The position numbers and the translations under genes are program-made. Positions 1 through 7,187 of a stretch of 64,000 nucleotides of DNA are shown here, piece after piece. The notes below the pieces were generated by a model that saw only the letters and a list, made by a program, of their open reading frames with translations, was not told the DNA's origin and did not search any database. The stretch spans positions 1,612,001-1,676,000 of the forward strand of contig NZ_CP019388.1 in assembly GCF_001971725.1 (NCBI RefSeq). The letters are read 5' to 3'. The stretch comes from Winogradskyella sp. J14-2 (GTDB lineage Bacteria; Bacteroidota; Bacteroidia; Flavobacteriales; Flavobacteriaceae). The number at the start of each line of letters is the position of its first letter. Positions within the stretch are counted from its first letter, which is position 1.

Positions 1-398
1 AAAATTTCAGAAAAGCTTTTGATAATTTTGATTATAACAAGATTGCAAACTATAAGCAAGCTAAAATTGAAACACTTCTTCAGGATAAAGGTATAATAAG
101 AAACAAGTTGAAGGTCAATGCTACAGTGACTAATGCAGAAGCTTTTATGAAAATACAGGACGAGTTTGGGAGTTTTTCAAAATACATTTGGGATTTTGTA
201 GATGGAAAACCTATAAAGAACAGTGTTAAAAATTATAAAGAAGCGCCAGCCAATACTGAGCTTAGCGACAAAATAAGTAAGGACCTCAAAAAAAGAGGGT
301 TTAAATTTGTTGGCACTACTGTTATTTATGCACACATGCAAGCTACTGGTATGGTAAACGACCATGAAGTTTCTTGTTTTAGATATAACGAAGTTTAA
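1..398 (+). CDS. tag: DNA-3-methyladenine glycosylase I, C-terminal part (5' end outside the window)
   Basis: The frame is open from base 3 to the stop at 396-398, giving about 131 residues. The 5' end lies before the window. Tag removes 3-methyladenine from alkylated DNA as the first step of base excision repair. The visible part has the family's middle helices (FRKAFDNFDYNKIA, QDKGIIRNKLKV) and the late YIWDFV and GFKFVGTT segments. The closing NDHEVSCF gives the His-x3-Cys pair that, in the family, completes the C-terminal zinc site. The TTG at 108 is internal and should not be taken as a start. Confidence 0.93.
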   Translation, partial: NFRKAFDNFDYNKIANYKQAKIETLLQDKGIIRNKLKVNATVTNAEAFMKIQDEFGSFSKYIWDFVDGKPIKNSVKNYKEAPANTELSDKISKDLKKRGFKFVGTTVIYAHMQATGMVNDHEVSCFRYNEV

Positions 399-401
399 AA
401 A

Positions 402-980
402 ATGAAGACAAAAACACTCTTTGCTTTAATGCTTATTTGCCAATTCGTTTTTAGTCAAACTAAAAATGAAAAGGAAGAGCGTATCACTAAATCAGAATTT
501 CCAGAAGTTGCTATTGAAGTTATAAAGAACCTACCTGATGATTGTAAGCGTTTAAAATTCTACAAAGAAACTGATGGTGAAAAACAGAGTTTTGAGGTGA
601 AATTCAAATACAAAAAAAAGCGCTATAGCCTTGAGTTTACGAATGATGGAGTTATTGAAGATTTGGAAGTCCTTACCAAATTTAAAACTATAAACGAATC
701 AAAAAAATCTAAAATTAAAAACTATTTTAAATCTAACTTCAGCAAATACAAAGTTATAAAAGTACAAAAGCAATTTATCTATAAAAAAGAATTAGACCCA
801 GTGGCTTTTATTAAAAACATATTGAAAAACACAGCAACCGAAGCTCCAAATTTTGAAATCATTGCAGAAGTTAAAACAGATAAAAAACGAGATATTAGAG
901 AGTTTACGTTCAACACATCTGGCGAATTTGTGAATTTTAGAATTATAAACCCAACCTCATACGAGCATGTCTTATATTAA
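402..980 (+). CDS. Secreted protein of unknown function
   Basis: 192 residues starting at an ATG 3 nt after tag. The first ~19 residues form a Sec signal (MKTKTLFALMLICQFVFSQ), so the product is periplasmic or surface-exposed. The rest is Lys/Glu-rich, with alternating short beta-like stretches such as FEVKFKYKKKRYSLEF, and has no cysteines beyond the signal and the CKR at about residue 48. It may be a PepSY-like fold with a paired hydrophobic/charged strand pattern, but I cannot assign it. Its 3' end overlaps the next gene by 14 nt, so the two are probably translationally coupled. Confidence 0.7.
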   Translation: MKTKTLFALMLICQFVFSQTKNEKEERITKSEFPEVAIEVIKNLPDDCKRLKFYKETDGEKQSFEVKFKYKKKRYSLEFTNDGVIEDLEVLTKFKTINESKKSKIKNYFKSNFSKYKVIKVQKQFIYKKELDPVAFIKNILKNTATEAPNFEIIAEVKTDKKRDIREFTFNTSGEFVNFRIINPTSYEHVLY

Positions 981-1650
981 AATACTTTTAGTTTTATTGG
1001 CATGTTTCTCAGTCCATAATACCTTATTTTCTCAGTCTAATTTTGAAGGTTTAGGTGAATCTAGTTTTGCAGTTAACGCAGACCTTAGTAGTATTTACAA
1101 AGTAAATTTCGCTATTCGTTCTAGGTATTATTTATATCAATATGAAGATTTTAACTTTGAAAACAGACAACTCGATTTTGTTCATTTTTCAACATTAAAC
1201 TTAGATTATAATCATTCTGTTAGCTTAGGCATACAATACCGTATCAGAGAATCTATAGATGGTGGTAGCAATGAACTGCGTTTAACCCAGCAGTTTAATT
1301 ATACAAAAAAACAAGAAGCCATACGATTTGGGCACCGCCTACGATTTGAACAACGTATTTTAGAAGATTTAACCATCCTCAGATCTCGTTATCGTTTTGC
1401 CTTAGATTTTCCACTTAATGGCGAAAAATTAGATATTGGTGAGGCCTATTTTGTTGGTTCTATGGAAGGGCTATTAAGTAACAGCAAAAACGAAAAACCA
1501 GAAATAGACCATAGAACAACAGCCCACTTAGGATGGTTAGTCTCAAAACCTCTAAAGCTTCAACTAGGTATGGAGTATCGATTTGAAGCTCTTAATCTAA
1601 AAACTGAGCAAAGACTGTTTCTTTTAACTTCAGCAATTCTTAAGATTTAG
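967..1650 (+). CDS. Outer-membrane barrel-like protein, DUF2490 type
   Basis: 227 residues with a signal peptide of about 22 residues (ending NTLFSQ). The mature part is alternating amphipathic strands (NFAIRSRYYLYQYEDF, YNHSVSLGIQYRIRE, IRFGHRLRFEQR, LQLGMEYRFEAL). This matches the small DUF2490 outer-membrane barrel family common in Bacteroidota, whose function is unknown. It overlaps the previous secreted protein by 14 nt. Its stop overlaps the convergent aat stop by 4 nt, and no terminator separates the two. Confidence 0.75.
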   Translation: MSYIKILLVLLACFSVHNTLFSQSNFEGLGESSFAVNADLSSIYKVNFAIRSRYYLYQYEDFNFENRQLDFVHFSTLNLDYNHSVSLGIQYRIRESIDGGSNELRLTQQFNYTKKQEAIRFGHRLRFEQRILEDLTILRSRYRFALDFPLNGEKLDIGEAYFVGSMEGLLSNSKNEKPEIDHRTTAHLGWLVSKPLKLQLGMEYRFEALNLKTEQRLFLLTSAILKI

Positions 1651-2270
1651 AGAAATTTTAAAAAATCAGTCCTTGAAATATTTTTTGCACCCAAGCTTTC
1701 TAGGTGCTTGGTGTGTACCTGACAGTCTATTAAGTTATAACAAGAGTTTTGTACAAAGGTTATAAACCCAAATTTACTAGCATTGCTGACTTTGGCAAAC
1801 ATGCTCTCTCCACAAAATACGTTGTTGCCCAAATCTACACCATAAAGTCCGCCAACTAATTTGCTGTTTTGCCATACCTCAACTGACTTAGCGTATCCTA
1901 ATTGATGAAGTTTAATGTAAGCCTCTATCATTTGGTTCGTAATCCAGGTACCATTTTGCCCTTCGCGCTTTGCTACAGCGCATTCCTCAATAACCGTTTT
2001 AAAGTTCTTATTAACAGTAACTTTAAATTCACCTTTTTTCAAAACCTGTTTCATACTCTTTGAAATTTTCAAATTTTTAGGAAACAGTACAAATCTTGGG
2101 TCTGGTGACCACCATAGTAGTGGTTCTTCGTCTTCAAACCACGGGAAAATCCCACTAGAATATGCATGTATTAAGCGTTCTGGAGACAAATCGCCACCAA
2201 TGGCCAATAGGCCTTCATAAGTGGCTTTAGACACGTCCGGAAACTCTATTTTATCAGTTAAAAAGTACAT
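1647..2270 (-). CDS. aat: Leucyl/phenylalanyl-tRNA--protein transferase
   Basis: 207 residues. Aat moves Leu or Phe from aminoacyl-tRNA to N-terminal Arg or Lys of proteins, creating an N-degron read by ClpS/ClpAP. Family hallmarks are SGIFPWFEDEEPLLWWSPDP near residue 40 and LGNNVFCGESMFAKVSNASK near residue 150. It is shorter than the E. coli enzyme because both termini are compact, and looks complete. The ATG at 2270 is preceded by a short AT-rich stretch. The gene is tail-to-tail with the DUF2490 gene, overlapping it by 4 nt. Confidence 0.95.
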   Translation of the reverse strand: MYFLTDKIEFPDVSKATYEGLLAIGGDLSPERLIHAYSSGIFPWFEDEEPLLWWSPDPRFVLFPKNLKISKSMKQVLKKGEFKVTVNKNFKTVIEECAVAKREGQNGTWITNQMIEAYIKLHQLGYAKSVEVWQNSKLVGGLYGVDLGNNVFCGESMFAKVSNASKFGFITFVQNSCYNLIDCQVHTKHLESLGAKNISRTDFLKFL

Positions 2271-2317
2271 CAGTTAAGCTTTTTAGCGATTTTTACTGTT
2301 AAAAAAAGGGCTTGGTT

Positions 2318-2347
2318 TTGATAGTATAAGAATTTTATTGATATTTG
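2318..2347 (+). promoter_or_regulatory. Candidate promoter of the sRNA at 2352-2466
   Basis: TTG at 2318-2320 is followed after exactly 19 nt by GATATTTG at 2340-2347. This is one base away from the Bacteroidota -33/-7 arrangement (TTG, 17-23 nt, TAnnTTTG). It points toward an orphan terminator and no coding gene on this strand. The first base of the -7 box is off consensus, so this is a moderate call. Confidence 0.4.
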
Positions 2348-2351
2348 AACT

Positions 2352-2466
2352 GATCTTTATTAAATAAATTTTTTGTTCATCATTGCTTTTTTTTTAAGTT
2401 TGTTTGTGAAGGTCAAAACCTAAAACCACAATACTAAGTCCCAACTAACCATTGGGACTTTTTTAT
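2352..2466 (+). ncRNA. Putative small RNA in the aat/DUF3127 gap
   Basis: About 115 nt lie between a promoter-like pair (2318-2347) and a well-formed intrinsic terminator (2436-2466). The stretch contains no ATG and both neighbouring genes are on the other strand, so the terminator has no coding transcript to end. I do not recognise it as 6S, tmRNA or SRP RNA. The assignment rests only on the promoter-terminator pairing. Confidence 0.35.
2436..2466 (+). terminator. Intrinsic terminator, plus strand only
   Basis: Stem AAGTCCCAA (2436-2444) pairs with TTGGGACTT (2452-2460) around a 7-nt loop and is followed by TTTTATTT. On the minus strand the stem is followed by AGTATTG rather than a U-tract, so it works in one direction. 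It has no upstream plus-strand gene within 780 bp. Confidence 0.8.
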
Positions 2467-2473
2467 TTCACAT

Positions 2474-2513
2474 AAAAAAAGACTTGTTTATTTTTTTAAC
2501 AAGTCTTTTTTTT
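2474..2513 (-). terminator. Terminator downstream of the DUF3127 gene
   Basis: GACTTGTT (2481-2488) pairs with AACAAGTC (2498-2505) and is flanked by A7 and T8 runs, so the stem extends to about 15 bp with U-tracts in both directions. It sits 22 bp past the stop of the minus-strand DUF3127 gene. Confidence 0.8.
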
Positions 2514-2535
2514 AATTGTATAATGTTTTTAATCA

Positions 2536-2913
2536 CTAAAAAGGTAGATCGTCATGATCGTCTTCATTTAAATCACTAACAGGTTCAAAAGCTTCTGTTG
2601 GTGGTACTGGTGGCATATCGCCACTAGGCGCATCAGCTTGTAAAGCTTCTATTCTCCATCCTTGTATAGAGTTAAAATATTTAGTTTCGCCTTGTGGATT
2701 AACCCACTCACGTCCTCTTAGGTTAATACTTACCTTAACCTGCTGCCCTACTTGATAGTTATTTAGTAAATCTGTTTTGTCTTGAATAAACTCTATCATA
2801 AGGTGCTGAGGATATTGTTCTTCTGTTGTTACAACTACCTCTCTTTTTCTAAACCCGTTACTTCCAAAAGTTTGAGTCTCTCCAATCACCTTAATTCTTC
2901 CTTGTACTTCCAT
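2536..2913 (-). CDS. DUF3127 protein, SSB-like OB fold with an acidic DDLPF tail
   Basis: 125 residues. The N-terminal ~95 residues (MEVQGRIKVIGE, KREVVVTTEEQYPQHLMIEF, GQQVKVSINLRGREW) have the strand pattern of an OB fold and match DUF3127, a Bacteroidota family distantly like single-strand DNA-binding proteins. The tail is Pro/Glu-rich and disordered, ending in DEDDHDDLPF-like acidic residues with a terminal Phe. It resembles the SSB C-terminal tip that recruits repair partners. The DNA-binding function is inferred. It lies 42 nt downstream of a flavin reductase gene on the same strand. Confidence 0.85.
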   Translation of the reverse strand: MEVQGRIKVIGETQTFGSNGFRKREVVVTTEEQYPQHLMIEFIQDKTDLLNNYQVGQQVKVSINLRGREWVNPQGETKYFNSIQGWRIEALQADAPSGDMPPVPPTEAFEPVSDLNEDDHDDLPF

Positions 2914-2955
2914 TTTGTTTAATCTAATTTTGTTTTCTTTCTATATTAATTGAGT

Positions 2956-3825
2956 TTACGAAAGTAATAACTTCCATGCACTTTCTACATCGCCATAGCT
3001 TAAATAATTTCTTGCCAGCTTATGTTTTTCTCTATGTGTTGCTGTTTTAATATCTGGGTAACGCTCGCTAATATCGTTTACAAATTGCTTAACCTCGGCT
3101 TTAGTTGGCAAGGTTGCTACGTTTGCCAGCATCCCTAAGTTGTTTCCTGTTAAAATCATACTATTTCTAACATGGTCTGGCAAATTATCAACACCTATTC
3201 CTAGAGTTTGTAGTGGTTTTGGGATTTCAAAAAATCCACTTTTAGCTCTGCTATAATAACTGCCGCCTGCTCTAGCAACTAAATCTAAATCTTCTTGATT
3301 TATAGTGTGATCTTCATTCAATACTTCTTCTGAAATATGAAGCTTTACCACCTCACAAATCACTAAATTTCCGGCTCCGCCTTCAGTACCTAGTGTTACA
3401 ATATCATTGACTTTACATTCCATTTGAATTGGTGATTCTGCAACTCTAAAGGGTTTTACATTTTCTGAAGCCAACATTGTTAAACCAGCTTTTTCAAACT
3501 CATTAACACCTTCAGGATATTCTGTACTACTCAAAGACATTTGGTGTACAATATCATAATTTACAACATTAATCACTACTTCGTTAACCGCTTCAACATT
3601 TTCTAATGTATGCTTTGTTGTATTATTTCTTACACGCCTGGCAGGAGAAAAAATTAATATCGGTGGGTTTGCACTAAATACATTAAAAAAACTAAAAGGA
3701 GATAAATTTGGATTCCCCTTTTTGTCAATTGTGCTAGCAAAAGCAATAGGTCTAGGTGCTACCGCACTTAGTAAATACCCGTGTAGCTTACTTGTTGAAA
3801 GGTCTTTTGGATCAAATGAAATCAT
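2956..3825 (-). CDS. Flavin reductase-like domain protein
   Basis: 289 residues. The N-terminal ~190 residues carry the split-barrel flavin reductase-like signature (VAPRPIAFASTID, NLSPFSFFNVFSANPPILIF). The family binds FMN and uses NAD(P)H. The C-terminal ~90 residues (KPLQTLGIGVDNLPDHVRNS onward) are a family-specific helical extension. It is probably cytosolic, since no signal is seen. The physiological substrate is unknown. It is divergent from the histidine kinase at 3948 across a 122-bp gap. Confidence 0.88.
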   Translation of the reverse strand: MISFDPKDLSTSKLHGYLLSAVAPRPIAFASTIDKKGNPNLSPFSFFNVFSANPPILIFSPARRVRNNTTKHTLENVEAVNEVVINVVNYDIVHQMSLSSTEYPEGVNEFEKAGLTMLASENVKPFRVAESPIQMECKVNDIVTLGTEGGAGNLVICEVVKLHISEEVLNEDHTINQEDLDLVARAGGSYYSRAKSGFFEIPKPLQTLGIGVDNLPDHVRNSMILTGNNLGMLANVATLPTKAEVKQFVNDISERYPDIKTATHREKHKLARNYLSYGDVESAWKLLLS

Positions 3826-3947
3826 GTAGCCTGCTGATTTTCAACAAAGATAATTATATTGCCACGCCAATGAAAATGTTTTACCATTGTATCTAAACAA
3901 TATTATTAACAGTTTTGCATTATATTTAAAAGAAATTGTATTCACTA

Positions 3948-5108
3948 ATGGCCATTAGATTAAATCGTAATGTCTTCCGTTGGGTAATTATAGCCTCATC
4001 CTTTATTATTATATCGCTCATTCTCTGGAATACGTATTCCTTTTTTCAAAAATTTAAGGCTGAAGAACGCGTAAAAATTAAAACTTGGTCTGTTGCTCAA
4101 AATAATTTTTTAAGAAGTATAGATGACTTAGAGGCAGAGGTAGATCCTGTAACCACATATGTGCTTACGGAGACTACGACTAGTACTCCAATGTTAGTCA
4201 TAGACAAACATGGTAAAGTTAATAATCATATAAATCTTAATGAAGAAAAACTCAAAGACCCAATCTACATTAGCTATTTAATAAAGAAATTCTCAAGTGA
4301 AAATGACCCTATAGAAGTAATAATAAAAGACGAAGTCTTTCTTACTATATATTATGGCAACTCTCCTCTTCTTAAAAAAATAGGATATTATCCACTAGCT
4401 TTATTACTCATTATTTTGCTATTCGCTTCTGTTGTTTACTTTTTTTACAAAAGCACCAAAACTGCTGAACAAAATAAACTCTGGACAGGCATGGCAAAAG
4501 AAACTGCACACCAAATCGGCACTCCATTATCGTCACTTGTGGGGTGGACAGAAATTTTGAAAACCGAAAATGTAAAACCAGATTACATTGCAGAAATTGA
4601 AAAAGACATCGATCGCTTACAAACCATTACAGATCGGTTTAGTAAAATTGGTTCTGCACCAACTTTAGAAACTTTAGATGTAGTCGCCGTAACTATAGCT
4701 TCTTATGAATATTTAAAGTCTAGATCTTCAAAGCTCATTAATTTTGAAATAGAACATCCTGACACTGAAATTTCTGTAAATTTAAATGCACAATTATACA
4801 GTTGGACGATTGAAAATTTAGTAAAAAATGCCATTGATGCCATGAAAGGTAAAGGCGACTTAAAACTAAGTATTTCTCAAATTGAAAAGCAAGTATATGT
4901 AAATATTTCTGACACTGGCAAAGGAATCCCTAAACAATTGTTTACTAAAATTTTTGAACCTGGTTACACCACAAAAAAACGTGGTTGGGGACTTGGCTTA
5001 TCGTTAGCCAAACGTATCATTGAAGATTATCATAAAGGAAAAATAAAAGTGATTCAGTCTGAAATTGGTAAAGGCACTACCATACAGATTTGCTTAAAAA
5101 CTGTATAA
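3948..5108 (+). CDS. Membrane-bound sensor histidine kinase
   Basis: 386 residues from the ATG at 3948. An in-frame TTG at 3936 is less likely. Order: TM1 (about residues 12-31), an extracytoplasmic sensor region (about 32-145), TM2 (about 147-168), HisKA with the phospho-acceptor in TAHQIGTPLSSL (His188), then the HATPase_c domain with N box NLVKNAIDAM, G1 DTGKGIP and G2 GWGLGLSLAKR. No receiver domain is fused and no response regulator is adjacent, so it is an orphan kinase. The sensor region has no recognisable domain. Confidence 0.92.
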   Translation: MAIRLNRNVFRWVIIASSFIIISLILWNTYSFFQKFKAEERVKIKTWSVAQNNFLRSIDDLEAEVDPVTTYVLTETTTSTPMLVIDKHGKVNNHINLNEEKLKDPIYISYLIKKFSSENDPIEVIIKDEVFLTIYYGNSPLLKKIGYYPLALLLIILLFASVVYFFYKSTKTAEQNKLWTGMAKETAHQIGTPLSSLVGWTEILKTENVKPDYIAEIEKDIDRLQTITDRFSKIGSAPTLETLDVVAVTIASYEYLKSRSSKLINFEIEHPDTEISVNLNAQLYSWTIENLVKNAIDAMKGKGDLKLSISQIEKQVYVNISDTGKGIPKQLFTKIFEPGYTTKKRGWGLGLSLAKRIIEDYHKGKIKVIQSEIGKGTTIQICLKTV

Positions 5109-5186
5109 ACTAAAATAAACGTTTAATTCTGTGTTTTTGTAAACAATTCATCTTTAAGGATTTAAAAAAATACTTTAAATTTGGGT

Positions 5187-5543
5187 ATGGGTTCTTCAAA
5201 ATTCTTTACGCTAAAGGAAGCTAGACTAAGCAATAATTGCCCAGAGTGTTACGCTAATGACGGTCTAGAGATTACCTTTAAACAAAAGTTAACAGAAAAT
5301 ATTTTTTACAAGGCTATAACTTCCGAAACATCGCAGCATATACACTGTTACAATTGCAATACCGATATCTTCCCAATACGTTGGACCGATGATATTGAGC
5401 GTGTTGTAGATTATCAGCAACGTGCTGTAGACCTTAGACCAAAATCTATAAAGCTAAAACCACTAGCGTGGGCATTTATCCTTTTTGATTTACTGATTGT
5501 AACGACAATAATCTTATTTGCAACAGGTGTAATTTCTTTTTAG
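5187..5543 (+). CDS. Small zinc-ribbon membrane protein
   Basis: 118 residues from the ATG at 5187; a TTG lies two codons earlier. Two Cys pairs (CPEC near residue 17 and CYNC near residue 54) suggest a zinc ribbon. The C-terminal 25 residues are one membrane span (AWAFILFDLLIVTTIILF). Residues 60-90 are charged and cytoplasmic-like. Function is unknown. It follows the histidine kinase in the same direction by 78 bp and ends in a 4-nt tail-to-tail overlap with the HIT gene. Confidence 0.7.
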   Translation: MGSSKFFTLKEARLSNNCPECYANDGLEITFKQKLTENIFYKAITSETSQHIHCYNCNTDIFPIRWTDDIERVVDYQQRAVDLRPKSIKLKPLAWAFILFDLLIVTTIILFATGVISF

Positions 5544-5932
5544 CTAAAGTTATCGGCTATTTTTTTGGCTATAGTTTCAAATTCTTCTGAAGTCAATTTT
5601 TCTTTATGGGTAAAACGTGCGTTTTCCATAGTATGAAGCGGTATTAAATGTACATGTACATGAGGCACTTCTAGACCAATAACAGACATGCCTACACGCT
5701 GGCAAGGAATTACCTTTTCTATAGCCAGTGCTACCCGTCTAGAAAACTGCATTAGACCCATGTAAGTTGCCTCGTCCAAGTCAAAAATTTTATCAACTTC
5801 TTTTTTAGGAATGCAAAGGGTGTGGCCTTTTGAGTTGGGATTAATATCTAAAAACGCATAAAAGTCTTCTGTTTCTGCAACTTTATAAGACGGAATCTCT
5901 CCATTAATAATTTTTGTAAACAGTGTGGCCAT
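5540..5932 (-). CDS. HIT family nucleotide hydrolase/transferase
   Basis: 130 residues. It carries the histidine triad HVHVHLIP near residue 95 and the N-terminal FTKIINGEIPSYKVAET motif of Hint-like HIT proteins, which hydrolyse AMP-linked substrates such as adenosine phosphoramidates. It is downstream of greA on the same strand with a terminator between them. The physiological substrate cannot be read from sequence. Confidence 0.93.
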   Translation of the reverse strand: MATLFTKIINGEIPSYKVAETEDFYAFLDINPNSKGHTLCIPKKEVDKIFDLDEATYMGLMQFSRRVALAIEKVIPCQRVGMSVIGLEVPHVHVHLIPLHTMENARFTHKEKLTSEEFETIAKKIADNFS

Positions 5933-5964
5933 TGTAAAGGTATTTTCAGTACTCCATAAATATA

Positions 5965-5992
5965 AAAAGATTCCTTGAGTAAGGAATCTTTT
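5965..5992 (-). terminator. greA terminator
   Basis: A 12-bp perfect stem AAAAGATTCCTT / AAGGAATCTTTT with a 4-nt loop lies between greA and the HIT gene. A/T runs on both sides make it usable in both directions. Confidence 0.8.
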
Positions 5993-6034
5993 ATATGTTT
6001 TATAATTTGAGATTTCTACTTTCGCAAAACTGAA

Positions 6035-6508
6035 CTATCTCGATATTTCTAAAATATCAAACTTCAAGATCCCGTTGGGCACTTGGATTTCGGCTACATC
6101 ACCAACAGATTTACCCAACAAACCTTTGCCTATTGGCGAGTTTACAGAGATTTTACCCGATGCTAAATCGGCTTCACTTTCAGCAACTAAAGTGTAAGTC
6201 ATTTCCATGCCATTGGTTTGATTCTTAATCTTCACCTTAGATAAGGCCAATACTTTTGAAGTATCTAATTGAGATTCGTCTATAACACGAGCATTTGCTA
6301 AAGTTTCCTCCATTTTAGAAATTTTCATTTCTAACATACCTTGTGCTTCTTTAGCTGCATCGTACTCAGCATTTTCACTTAAATCCCCTTTATCTCTAGC
6401 CTCTGCAATAGCTTGAGACGCTTTTGGGCGCTCTACGTCTTTAAGATGATTTAATTCTTCTCTTAATTTTTTTAATCCTTCTGCCGTATAATAAGATACT
6501 TTACTCAT
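6035..6508 (-). CDS. greA: Transcription elongation factor GreA
   Basis: 157 residues. GreA rescues backtracked RNA polymerase by stimulating transcript cleavage. The N-terminal coiled coil carries the acidic tip DKGDLSENAEYDAAKEAQG (about residues 39-57), whose Asp/Glu coordinate the catalytic Mg2+. The C-terminal FKBP-like domain ends SPIGKGLLGKSVGDVAEIQ. Length is normal. The leader upstream (6509-6621) carries two terminator-like hairpins between a -7 box and the start codon, which suggests transcription attenuation. Confidence 0.97.
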   Translation of the reverse strand: MSKVSYYTAEGLKKLREELNHLKDVERPKASQAIAEARDKGDLSENAEYDAAKEAQGMLEMKISKMEETLANARVIDESQLDTSKVLALSKVKIKNQTNGMEMTYTLVAESEADLASGKISVNSPIGKGLLGKSVGDVAEIQVPNGILKFDILEISR

Positions 6509-6557
6509 AGTTCATTCGTTTTATATACTGTAATCTCTAGTGCTATTCCAAAAAAGA

Positions 6558-6576
6558 TCCCGAAGCGAGTTCGGGA
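6558..6576 (-). terminator. Leader terminator 2 of greA (start-proximal)
   Basis: Read on the minus strand, TCCCGAA-CTCGC-TTCGGGA is followed by TCTTTTTT, a textbook intrinsic terminator. It lies about 50 nt before the greA start codon and after the likely promoter. The palindrome also resembles dispersed repeats of this group of genomes. Confidence 0.6.
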
Positions 6577-6586
6577 CTAAAGAAAA

Positions 6587-6606
6587 AATCTCGCGCCAAC
6601 GAGATT
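6587..6606 (-). terminator. Leader terminator 1 of greA (promoter-proximal)
   Basis: Minus strand AATCTCG-TTGGCG-CGAGATT is followed by TTTTCTTT, a 7-bp stem with a U-rich tail. It starts only ~8 nt after the putative -7 box at 6614-6621, so a transcript ended here would be only about 30 nt long. Confidence 0.5.
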
Positions 6607-6613
6607 ACCAGTA

Positions 6614-6621
6614 CAAATATA
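6614..6621 (-). promoter_or_regulatory. Putative -7 box of greA
   Basis: TATATTTG on the minus strand matches TAnnTTTG exactly, about 106 nt before the greA ATG. No good TTG was found at the expected -33 distance, so only the -7 element is supported. Confidence 0.45.
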
Positions 6622-6675
6622 TAAAATATTTACTGCATAGCTTAAATAATTGTAAATTGAACCCCAAAATTTAAG

Positions 6676-7113
6676 ATGAAAAAACTGATTATAATCCTCT
6701 CAATAATAGCGCTGTCTTGTAATAGTGACGATAATAACATCAATAACTGTAACTTCTTATTTGATGCTGGTGTTAACCTAACAGTAAACACCAATTTTCC
6801 GCAATTTAACCAACTACAGTTTAACGGTAATGCTGTCTTTGTTGCCAACCAAGGTAATAACGGTATTTGGTTATACCGTTTAACCTCTTCTACGCTTTAT
6901 GCTTGGGATGCTGCAGACCCAAGCCATGCACCAGCAGCTTGTTCTACACTTACAGACTCTGGCAGTGGCGATATTGTTGTCTGTGGTTGTGAGGACGCTA
7001 ACCGATACAGTTTAGCCACCGGTTTAGGTTTAGACGGAAACACACAACCCTGTACCCTACAGCCATACAGGGTTGATGATTTGGGAAATGGCCAATTTTT
7101 AGTCTCTAATTAA
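6676..7113 (+). CDS. Lipoprotein with a degenerate Rieske-like fold
   Basis: 145 residues. The first 15 residues are a lipoprotein signal with lipobox IALSC (Cys15), followed by SDDN, which may act as an export signal. From about residue 30 the layout resembles a Rieske [2Fe-2S] domain: FVANQGNNGIWLYRL, then DAADPSHAPAACSTL, then VVCGCEDANRYSLATG and a closing YRVDDLGNGQFLV. The usual Cys-x-His and Cys-x2-His cluster ligands are not intact, so an iron-sulfur cluster is doubtful. This is a fold-level inference and the function is unknown. Confidence 0.6.
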   Translation: MKKLIIILSIIALSCNSDDNNINNCNFLFDAGVNLTVNTNFPQFNQLQFNGNAVFVANQGNNGIWLYRLTSSTLYAWDAADPSHAPAACSTLTDSGSGDIVVCGCEDANRYSLATGLGLDGNTQPCTLQPYRVDDLGNGQFLVSN

Positions 7114-7134
7114 TAAAATAATTTATTTTTATAT

Positions 7135-7167
7135 AAAAACCCTGTAAGCTAATCTTACAGGGTTTTT
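7135..7167. terminator. Bidirectional terminator
   Basis: A perfect 14-bp stem AAAAACCCTGTAAG / CTTACAGGGTTTTT with a 5-nt loop lies between the convergent lipoprotein and TonB-receptor genes. U-tracts are present in both directions. Confidence 0.9.
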
Positions 7168-7187
7168 ATATTAAAGTTTTACATTTT

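Noticed and set aside
2271..2470. 6S RNA, tmRNA or SRP RNA between aat and the DUF3127 gene
   Set aside because: No 6S-like long hairpin with central bubble, no tmRNA tag frame and no SRP helix 8 motif was seen. It is left as an unassigned small-RNA candidate.
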